From: Streptomyces sp. DG1A-41
GTDB taxonomy: Bacteria > Actinomycetota > Actinomycetes > Streptomycetales > Streptomycetaceae
Assembly (NCBI RefSeq): GCF_037055355.1
Contig: NZ_CP146350.1
Coordinates: forward strand, 4,797,001 to 4,861,000
Reading direction: 5' to 3'
Length of the DNA: 64,000 bases
The notes under the pieces are model-generated. The model was not told the origin of the DNA. It saw only the letters and a program-made list of their open reading frames with translations, and did no database searches. Of this stretch, positions 24,959-31,704 are shown one piece after another. The translations under genes and the position numbers were made by a program. Numbering within the stretch: position 1 is the stretch's first letter; the number at the start of each line of letters is the position of its first letter.

Positions 24959-25935
24959 TTGCCACCTCCTACGACGCGCAGCTGGCGCTCGACGGTCCGT
25001 TTGAGCAACTCGACCTTGAAACGGTTGTGCTGGAGGGGCCGGGCCCCGTCCGCCGCCCGCTCGGCGGCCTTGGTCCACAGCGCCTCGGACGGCCGCCGCC
25101 CTATGAGCGCGCGCTCCACGGCGGTGAGCTTCCAGGGCACGGTGCCCACGCCTCCTGCGGCCACCTTCGCCTGGTGGATCACCCCGCCGCGGATGTGCAG
25201 CGCGACGGCCGCCGAGGTGAGCGCGAACTCGTAGGACTGCCGGTCGCGCACCTTCAGGTAGCCCGACCTCAGCGGGCGCGGAAGGGCCGGAAGCTCGACA
25301 GCGGTGATCAACTCGCCTGGGCGCAAGGCCTGTTCCCGGTTGGGTGTGCTGCCCGGTTTGAGCAGGAAGCCGGCGAAGGGCACGGTGCGCTCGCCGGCCG
25401 GGCCCAGCAGGTGCACGGTCGCCTCCAGCGCCGCGAAGGCCACGGCGACGTCGGAGGGGTGGGTGGCCACGCAGTCGTCGGAGGTGCCGAGGATCGCGTG
25501 GGTGCGGTTGACGCCGCGCACAGCGGCGCAACCGGAGCCCGGCTCACGCTTGTTGCAGGCGGCCGTCACATCACGGAAGTACGTGCACCGGGTGCGCTGC
25601 ATGATGTTGCCGCCGATGGTGGCCATGTTGCGCAGCTGTGCGGACGCGCTCAGCTCCAGCGCCTGCGAGATCACCGGATACAGGGCGCGCACCCCCCGGT
25701 GGGCGGCGGCCTCGGACATCCGTACCAGCGCGCCGATGCGCAGGCCCCCGCGCCGGGTGACCACGATGTCGCGCAGTGGCAGGGCGCTGATGTCGACCAG
25801 TGTGCGGGGGCGTTCGACGGTCTCGCGCATCAGGTCGACCAGCGTGGTGCCGCCGGCGATGTAACGGCCGCCGTCCCTTCCCGCGTTGAGAGCCTCACGG
25901 GTGTCGGCGGCCTTGGTGTAGGAGAAGGGATGCAT
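24955..25935 (-). CDS. paoB: FAD-binding subunit of aldehyde oxidase
   Basis: A 326-residue CO-dehydrogenase-type flavoprotein subunit. The FAD signatures are YIAGGTTLVDLMRE near the N-terminus and ATIGGNIMQRTRC at about residue 105. Right after it, Cys residues in TRCTYFRD, ACNKREPGSGC and TSDDC match the extra [4Fe-4S] insertion known from PaoB-type subunits. That supports a PaoABC-like enzyme rather than a classical xanthine dehydrogenase. The C-terminal CO_deh_flav_C domain is present. It starts 12 bases after the [2Fe-2S] subunit and overlaps the large subunit by four bases. Confidence 0.9.
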   Translation of the reverse strand: MHPFSYTKAADTREALNAGRDGGRYIAGGTTLVDLMRETVERPRTLVDISALPLRDIVVTRRGGLRIGALVRMSEAAAHRGVRALYPVISQALELSASAQLRNMATIGGNIMQRTRCTYFRDVTAACNKREPGSGCAAVRGVNRTHAILGTSDDCVATHPSDVAVAFAALEATVHLLGPAGERTVPFAGFLLKPGSTPNREQALRPGELITAVELPALPRPLRSGYLKVRDRQSYEFALTSAAVALHIRGGVIHQAKVAAGGVGTVPWKLTAVERALIGRRPSEALWTKAAERAADGARPLQHNRFKVELLKRTVERQLRVVGGGK

Positions 25936-25947
25936 GGGGAGCGTGCC

Positions 25948-26601
25948 TCATTTCCCGTGCGCGGTCTGCTCGACCGCCCGCACGATCTTCACGTAGCAGC
26001 CGCAGCGGCAGATGTTGCCGCTCATGAACTCCCGGATCTCTTCCGGTGAGCCGGTGTGCCCCTCGTCGATGCAGCCGACGCCGGACATGATCTGGCCGGA
26101 GGTGCAGTAGCCGCACTGGAAGGCGTCCTGGTCGATGAAGGCCTGCTGCAGCGGGTGCAGCCGTTCGCCCTTGGCCAGGCCCTCGATGGTGGTGATCTCG
26201 GCGCCGTCCAGCCGGACCGCCAGCGTCAGGCAGGAGTTGACCCGGCGTCCGTCGACCAGGACGGTGCAGGCGCCGCAGGCACCGGCGTTGCAGCCCTTCT
26301 TCGAGCCGGTCAGGTCGAGGTGTTCGCGCAGCAGGTCCAGCAGCGAGGTCCGGTTGTCGACCGTGACGGTGTACCGCTTGCCGTTGACGGTCAGGGAGAC
26401 GCGGCTGCCGGGCGGCGCCTCGGCGGCTTCCGCGGGCTCGGCACCGAACACGGACGGCCCCGCTGTCAGGCCGCCCGCCACGACGGCACCGCCGACGACG
26501 GTGCTGGTCGCGATGAACGTACGCCGGGACGGGGCGGACGCGGATCCCTCGGAAGAGCCCTCGGAGGGAGAAACGGTTGACTCGGGGGATTCGATGGACA
26601 T
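25948..26601 (-). CDS. paoA: Tat-exported [2Fe-2S] subunit of aldehyde oxidase
   Basis: A 217-residue small subunit. R26-R27 in APSRRTFIATSTVV form a twin-arginine signal followed by a hydrophobic Ala/Val/Gly core, so the folded complex is probably exported, as for E. coli PaoABC. The plant-type [2Fe-2S] ligands are C104, C109, C112 and C124. The second, helical [2Fe-2S] domain has QCGYCTSG and CRCGCY. ATG 26601 has AAGAGAG about 7 bases upstream. It is the first gene of a minus-strand operon running through moaE, covering enzyme, chaperone and cofactor synthesis. A duplicated 149-base block lies in its upstream region (26751-26899). Confidence 0.9.
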   Translation of the reverse strand: MSIESPESTVSPSEGSSEGSASAPSRRTFIATSTVVGGAVVAGGLTAGPSVFGAEPAEAAEAPPGSRVSLTVNGKRYTVTVDNRTSLLDLLREHLDLTGSKKGCNAGACGACTVLVDGRRVNSCLTLAVRLDGAEITTIEGLAKGERLHPLQQAFIDQDAFQCGYCTSGQIMSGVGCIDEGHTGSPEEIREFMSGNICRCGCYVKIVRAVEQTAHGK

Positions 26602-26750
26602 GCCCACTCTCTTGGTCGACGGAAGACGGAGGGCGGTACCGACCACCGTCATGTGCACGAATCGGCGTGAGTACCGAAAGACGGTTCACGCCGCGGTGGA
26701 CGAGCCGGACCCTCGGCCCGCGAGGATGGCGGCGACCGGGGTCGAACAGG

Positions 26751-26899
26751 GTCGGCAGCCGCCTCACCAGGCCTTCGGTGCGGCATGGCATCCACTGTGC
26801 TGCACGCGGCGCGATACAACGAGCAAGCAGTCTTGGGACGACTCCGGTAGCTACGACTGCCGTTGGTACGTCTGGCAGTAGCAGGCAGAGCGGTCCGAC
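26751..26899. repeat. Duplicated 149-base block, copy 1
   Basis: This block aligns without gaps to 30428-30576, with roughly 25 mismatches (about 83 percent identity). Both copies lie upstream of minus-strand genes for exported proteins (aldehyde-oxidase small subunit and subtilase). Of the 22 mismatches in the best-aligned 135 bases, 13 fall in one codon phase. This hints at a decayed coding sequence, readable as GSRLTR...SVRHGIHC on the plus strand or LLLPDVPTAVV on the minus strand. No known family was recognised. Confidence 0.7.
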
Positions 26900-26948
26900 C
26901 GCCGGCGGTGGCCTTCATGACGTCATCGCCGACAGCCGGGCATGACGA

Positions 26949-26983
26949 CACGACGGCCGTACGGTTCGCGTACGGCCGTCGTG
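26949..26983. terminator. Strong hairpin terminator of the subtilase gene
   Basis: A perfect 15-base inverted repeat (CACGACGGCCGTACG and its complement) has a 5-base loop GTTCG. It lies 29 bases beyond the stop of the minus-strand peptidase gene at 27012. Confidence 0.8.
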
Positions 26984-27011
26984 GTGCGGAATCGAGGGGC
27001 GGAACGGGAAA

Positions 27012-30000
27012 CTAGGGAGTGACGGTCAGCAGGGTGGTGCCGACGGCTTCGGTGCCGTCGTCGTAGCCGACCAGGCCGAGATAGGTACGGCCGGCCGGGA
27101 GGTCGCGCCAGGAGACGGTGACGTCCGCGGTGCCGCCCAGGGCCACCCGCTGTTCGGCCGGGGTGACGCCGGCCGGCCGGTCGGGACGGGAGTCCGGGCC
27201 GATCAGCCAGGTGTGGAGGGTGTACGTCTGGCTGGTGGCGCCCTCCGGCAGGGCGAACTGGTTCACGTACACCTCGTACGTGCCCGGCTCGGTGAGGTCG
27301 AGGTACTCGTCGCTGCTGCCGGTGGGGGAGGAGATCTGGTTGCCGTCCTCGTCGAACACCCACAGGTCGATGTCGCTGCCGGCGAGGAAGTCGGACGAGC
27401 GGATCGCGACACGGGCCAGCGCGGTGCCCTCGGGAACGGTGATCTCCGTCCGGGCCGCGGAGGCCGGAAGCGGTGACGGCGGTGGTTCGAAGCTCTCGGT
27501 CGTGGTGCCCGTCAGGGTGCCGGTCCTGACCGTGCCCGCGTACAGGCCGTTCATGGTCGTGGTGAGGGTGCCGTCCCAGCCCGACTTCGCCTTGAGCGTG
27601 AGGGATCCTGTGGCGCCGGTACCGTCGGCCTCCGGGGGGACGGCGATCTGCGTGGCACGCAGGGCGACGGCGCTGCGTACCCGGTGTCCGTCCCCGTCGC
27701 GCCAACTCACCGAGCCGAAGGCCCACTTGCCGTAGTCCGCGTCCGTGCGGGTGAAGGTCACCCGGTACGTGGCCGACCGGCCGGGCGGCACGACCAGCCG
27801 CTTCGGTGAGACCGTCGCCCGGTAGCCGCGCGGTGTCCGCAGCGTGGCGGTGTAGACGCCGGTGGTGTCGCCGACGTTGGTGACGGTTCGGGTGACGGTC
27901 TGCTTCCCCGCGAGGTCACCGATGGAGATGGTCGGGTAGTTGAGGTCGCTCGGGTCGATCTTCCGGGCGGTGGCGCAGGCGTCACCGCCGTCGCCGGTCA
28001 CCGGGCGCTGACCGAGGGCACACACGTACGCGGTCCAGTCGGCGGAGGTGGAGTCGTAGACCAGACCGGGGTCGTCGGCGGCGTTCGGAGCGACCTGCCC
28101 GGCGCCGTAGTCGAGCGGGGTGGCCGATCCGTCGGCGCCGATGCGCCGGATCGCGTTGCCCTCGTTGGTCCTGGGCGCCGCGGTGGTCATCAGGGCCGAC
28201 TTGACTGCCGTGGGCGACCAGTCCGGGTGCAGGGAGCGCAGGAGCGCGGCCAGTCCGGCGATGTGCGGGGCGGCCATCGAGGTGCCGGAGGCGATGCCCT
28301 GCGGGCCCTTGAAGGTGCCGCCGTTGCCGCCGGGGACGGCACCGGCGACGACGTCCACGCCAGGGGCCGCGATGTCGGGCTTGAGCAGGTCGCCGCCGCT
28401 GGCCAGGTCCGGGCCGCCCGAGGAGAAGGCGGCGATCGCCGGTGCCTCCTGGCGTTCGGCGCGCGCCGCGCCGAGCCGGGCCGTGGCGCGGCCGCCGGCC
28501 CGGTCGATGTACGTCTTCACGGCCTGGCCGGTGACGTTGTCGACGTGGACGGTGGGGACGGAGTGGACGTCGCCCCGTGTGTCCAGGAGCGCCCGGGAGT
28601 TGTAGAGCACCAAGCCGACGCCGCCGGCTGCCTCGACCTGCGCGCTCTTGCCGGCGCGGGCGCCCGTGCCGTCGCCGTTCGTCTCGCACAGCACGATGGC
28701 GCCCTTGACCTTCGCCGGGTCCAGGGTGCCGGGCCGGCACAGCCCCGCATCGGCGGCGTCCACGCCGCTGCGGGCCGCCCCGACCGCGTCGACGAGCCGT
28801 GCGGACGCAACGGCCGAGGCGTTCAGGCCGGTTCCGGAGTACGAGGCGCCGTTGCCGAGGACGACCGTCGTGAGGTAGCCGAGATCATGGGTGGAAGCGG
28901 CCACGGTGGTGATCCACGGGACGTTGTTGGCGACCGTGGACGGCCCGCCGTTGCCCGCTGAGCCGGCAACGAAGACGCCGGCCTTGGCGGCGTTGAACAT
29001 GGCCGTGTAGGTGGGACCGGTGATGTCGGCGGTGCCGCTACTGGGGCCGAGGGAGATGTTGATGACGTCGACGCCGTCCGCCACGGCCTGGTCGATGGCC
29101 GCGGCGATGTCCGCCGTCCAGCAGCCGGAGCCCTTCCAGCAGGCCTTGTAGGCGGCGACGCGGGCGGCCGGGGCGATCCCGGATATCCGGGTGCGGGAGA
29201 TGCCGGTGCCGGGCACGGACGCGGGCACACCGTAGTTTCCGGCCGCGGTGGTCGAGGTGTGGGTGCCGTGCCCCTCGTCGTCGACCGGGGACGGCGTGTC
29301 GTCTTCCGCGAGCTCGGGTACCGCCTTGTTGAAGTAGCGGGCGCCGATCAGCTTGTTGTTGCAGGTGTACGGGTGCGCGCGGTCCGTACCGGGGTCGCAG
29401 ACGCCCCTCCATTTCCTGGCGATGGCCGCGGCGTCGGGGCGGGGCTCCGGAAGGGCCCGCAGGGACGGGTTGGTGTCGTCGATTCCGTAGTCGACGACAC
29501 CGATGATCACGCCTGCCCCCGCGTTCCGCTGCCCACCGCGGAACTTGGAGTACAGACCCCCGCGGTCCTTCAGACCCAGGAACTCGGCGGTGTCCGGGGC
29601 GGGAAGCGCGCCGGTCGCACCCGACGCCACCCTGGGTCCGGAGACGGCGGCGCGGGCAGCGGTCGCGCCACCACTGCCGGCACCAACGGCTTCAGCCGTG
29701 CCGGTCGGCCGGATCACCTCGTTGCGCACCAGCGAGGCGACGCCGGGGGTGCGAGCGAGCTTCCTGGCCTGACTTGCCGTCAGTTCAGCGGCGAATCCGT
29801 TGAGTACGTACTGGTAGCTGTACAGCGGCCGGACATCCGGCACCTCGGCCAGCACCTGCTCGCGCTCCCGCTCCAGGCGGCTGACGTGGTCGCGTACGGC
29901 CTCGGACCGCGTGTTGAGCCTCTTTCCGTGCTCCGGCGCGGTTTCGGGCTGCGCGGCGACGGGGTCGCCGGAGAGCTGGACGAGGTAGGTGCCGGCGGAG

Positions 30001-30164
30001 TAGGTCTGCCGGGCCACGCCGACAGGCTGCTCCGGTGGCGAGGCGGCGGGAGCGGCCTGCGCGGACCCGCCGTAGGCGAGGGTCAGGCCTCCGACGAGCG
30101 CCGGGACCAGCAGGGAGGCGACTGCTCTGTGGCCGGAGCCACGGCTTCTGCCTTCTCTGGGCAC
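27012..30164 (-). CDS. Secreted subtilisin-like serine peptidase (S8)
   Basis: A 1050-residue exported protease. GTG 30164 was chosen over the upstream ATG because GAAGGA lies about 9 bases before it and it leads directly into a signal peptide ending AQA. An I9 inhibitor-like propeptide (about residues 45-155, with YLVQLSGDP and YQYVLNGFAAELT) precedes the catalytic domain. The triad is D225 (in VVDYGIDD), H299 (GHGTHTS) and S629 (SGTSMAAPH). A PA domain is inserted between His and Ser near 440-560. A fibronectin-like domain (730-830) and a C-terminal beta domain complete it. The residue after the catalytic Asp is Tyr rather than Thr or Ser, which is unusual. It has its own terminator. Confidence 0.92.
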   Translation of the reverse strand: MPREGRSRGSGHRAVASLLVPALVGGLTLAYGGSAQAAPAASPPEQPVGVARQTYSAGTYLVQLSGDPVAAQPETAPEHGKRLNTRSEAVRDHVSRLEREREQVLAEVPDVRPLYSYQYVLNGFAAELTASQARKLARTPGVASLVRNEVIRPTGTAEAVGAGSGGATAARAAVSGPRVASGATGALPAPDTAEFLGLKDRGGLYSKFRGGQRNAGAGVIIGVVDYGIDDTNPSLRALPEPRPDAAAIARKWRGVCDPGTDRAHPYTCNNKLIGARYFNKAVPELAEDDTPSPVDDEGHGTHTSTTAAGNYGVPASVPGTGISRTRISGIAPAARVAAYKACWKGSGCWTADIAAAIDQAVADGVDVINISLGPSSGTADITGPTYTAMFNAAKAGVFVAGSAGNGGPSTVANNVPWITTVAASTHDLGYLTTVVLGNGASYSGTGLNASAVASARLVDAVGAARSGVDAADAGLCRPGTLDPAKVKGAIVLCETNGDGTGARAGKSAQVEAAGGVGLVLYNSRALLDTRGDVHSVPTVHVDNVTGQAVKTYIDRAGGRATARLGAARAERQEAPAIAAFSSGGPDLASGGDLLKPDIAAPGVDVVAGAVPGGNGGTFKGPQGIASGTSMAAPHIAGLAALLRSLHPDWSPTAVKSALMTTAAPRTNEGNAIRRIGADGSATPLDYGAGQVAPNAADDPGLVYDSTSADWTAYVCALGQRPVTGDGGDACATARKIDPSDLNYPTISIGDLAGKQTVTRTVTNVGDTTGVYTATLRTPRGYRATVSPKRLVVPPGRSATYRVTFTRTDADYGKWAFGSVSWRDGDGHRVRSAVALRATQIAVPPEADGTGATGSLTLKAKSGWDGTLTTTMNGLYAGTVRTGTLTGTTTESFEPPPSPLPASAARTEITVPEGTALARVAIRSSDFLAGSDIDLWVFDEDGNQISSPTGSSDEYLDLTEPGTYEVYVNQFALPEGATSQTYTLHTWLIGPDSRPDRPAGVTPAEQRVALGGTADVTVSWRDLPAGRTYLGLVGYDDGTEAVGTTLLTVTP

Positions 30165-30427
30165 TTTTCTGCTTCCTTCTACTGTGGGGGTGTTGGGGAA
30201 AATGGTGTTGCTTTCACCGCCATCCACCGCGGACCGCATGGCACAGCTGATGCGCGGCGCTGCCACTGCGACGGCGGCTGGAGCGGTTGGATCCGCGGGA
30301 CGTGCAGTTGAAGCGCCACGCCCGGGTGCGGTGGCCGTAACCGCCGTATGCCCCGACCGGATTGAGGACGCTTGCGTCGGAGGGGGACGAGCCGTCGGTC
30401 CAGGAGCGGCGTTCCTCTCTGCACGTG
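30165..30427. other. Upstream region of the subtilase gene
   Basis: About 260 bases holding the subtilase ribosome site (GAAGGA, just upstream of 30164) and, presumably, its promoter. No gene was recognised. Weak similarity to the region beside the first copy of the 149-base block may continue into it on the minus strand (peptides of the type SVLxPxxA). Confidence 0.35.
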
Positions 30428-30576
30428 GTCGGCAGTCGGCTCACCAGGTCTTCGGTGCGGCACGGCATTCACTGTGAGGTACGGGGGACGATCCAACGAG
30501 CGGGCAGCATTGGTACGACTCGGGTGAGTACAACTGCCGTTGGTACGTCTGGCAGTAGCAGCCGGAGCGGCCGGAC
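30428..30576. repeat. Duplicated 149-base block, copy 2
   Basis: This is the ungapped partner of 26751-26899. In this copy the minus-strand frame is interrupted by TGA just before ATGCCGTGCCGC, while the plus-strand frame stays open. It directly abuts the remains of an aldo/keto reductase gene. Confidence 0.7.
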
Positions 30577-30589
30577 GTATGTCTCCGGC

Positions 30590-31192
30590 CGACGAGATCG
30601 CCCCGGCGAGCGCACCGGCACTTTCCGTCTCGGCGGCGACGACCTGCTGATCGCGCAGGACGTCGGTGGTACCACCCCCGCCGGTCGCGCTGGGTGTCAC
30701 CTTCATCGAACCGCCGACTCCTACGGCCCGTTCACAGCCGAGCAGCTCATCCGCGAGGCACTGCACCCCTACGCGGACGACCCGGTCATCGCCACCAAGG
30801 GCGCCTGACGCGGCAGGGCCCCGGCACGTGGGCTGCCGGTGGGCCGCCCGGGGTACCTGCGTCAGCAGGTCGAGTGAGCCTGCGTCACCTCGGTTTGGAG
30901 CGGATCGACCTCTGCCAACTGCACCGGATCGACCCGCAGGTGCCCCTCGCCGACCAGCTCGGCGCGCCGGCCGAGCTGCGGGCCGCAGGCAGGATCCGGC
31001 GGCCCCCTCGACGCCGTCGCCAAGGAGTACGACGCGACGCCGTCCTAGCTCGCGCCGGCCTGGCTTGCGCCGCTCGCCGGCGCTGCTGCCGATCCCCGGC
31101 ACGTCCTCGGTGGCCCACGTGGAGGAGAACATCGGCGCGGCCGGCATCCCGCTCCCCGACAGCGCCTACCAGGCCCTCGTCAGCGCAGCCGT
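30590..31192 (+). pseudogene. Aldo/keto reductase remnant, several frameshifts and deletions
   Basis: Pieces of one aldo/keto reductase are spread over three frames in the correct order. They are TFRLGGDDLL near 30620, GVTFIE then [34 protein letters not shown] followed by [32 protein letters not shown], and a closing [20 protein letters not shown]. Tyr of DSYGP, Lys of ATKG and His of LHRID correspond to family catalytic residues. About 100 residues between PLADQLG and LDAVAKEYD are missing, and at least three frame changes occur. The gene is clearly dead. Confidence 0.75.
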
Positions 31193-31276
31193 CCGACAGT
31201 TACCGATGCCCTCGACGGTGAGGGTGACGGTGTCGCCGGGCTTGAGCGGTGGCGGGTCCTGGCGGCCGCGTACGCC
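31193..31276 (-). pseudogene. FAA-hydrolase C-terminal fragment
   Basis: The minus strand encodes [21 protein letters not shown] followed by EGIGN, which matches the C-terminal strand of fumarylacetoacetate-hydrolase-family proteins (LKPGDxVxxxxEGIG). Only about 28 codons remain. It joins directly, in another frame, to a VOC-dioxygenase N-terminal fragment, as expected if a deletion fused two neighbouring genes of an aromatic-compound catabolic operon. Confidence 0.55.
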
Positions 31277-31423
31277 CCGGAATGTGCGGAATGCTCATCG
31301 TGTCGGACAGCCGGAAGTCGAGGTGCTGCTCGTACCAGGCGCGGGTGGCGTTGATGTCGGCGGAGTTCAGGACGACGTGCGAGAGACGGACGGGTATGGG
31401 GGAGAGCAACTGCACTCCAGCCG
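31277..31423 (-). pseudogene. VOC/extradiol-dioxygenase N-terminal fragment
   Basis: The minus strand encodes [20 protein letters not shown] and [17 protein letters not shown]. This is the first beta-alpha-beta module of a vicinal-oxygen-chelate protein, with the metal His in LSHVVL. The other modules are absent. The frame is open from 31460 and fuses out of frame to the FAA-hydrolase tail at 31276. Confidence 0.6.
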
Positions 31424-31536
31424 GTTCATCACGACGTGCTGTCCGGCCATGGTCCGTCAAGTGGGATCAACTCGACGACAGACCTGGGTCTCAGGGGCGC
31501 GTAGGGAGGGCGCAGGGGGCGCATGCGAAGCGTGTC

Positions 31537-31586
31537 GAAGCGCTTCCGGCAACCTATTGTGACCCCGCCCACACGGCGGCTACCCT
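31537..31586 (+). promoter_or_regulatory. Palindrome and possible promoter before the binding-protein-like gene
   Basis: GAAGCGCTTC (31537-31546) is a perfect palindrome with the GCGC centre typical of LacI-family sites. It is followed by TTGTGA (31557-31562) and, 18 bases later, TACCCT (31581-31586), a possible -35/-10 pair. The start codon is 119 bases further on, after a conspicuously pyrimidine-rich stretch. Confidence 0.3.
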
Positions 31587-31704
31587 TCAACTTCCCTTTC
31601 TTCCGCATCCCTTTTTCCCAACTTCGTTCGTGCCACGTCCAGTTGGCCAGGAACCAATGTCGTCTCGTGACGCGGTTCATCAGGATGACCAGGGGGAGTT
31701 CCTC

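Noticed and set aside
24959..25531. N-terminal extension of the molybdopterin subunit
   Set aside because: The frame is open but is Arg/Pro/Ala-rich and overlaps the conserved FAD subunit; the GTGA overlap start at 24958 fits the family N-terminus.
31585..31630. Pyrimidine-rich stretch as an intrinsic terminator
   Set aside because: There is no hairpin next to it and it lies between a promoter-like sequence and a start codon.
31249..31704. Upstream extension of the receptor-like protein
   Set aside because: The frame crosses the VOC/FAA scar and lacks hydrophobic or family features; ATG 31705 has a good ribosome site.
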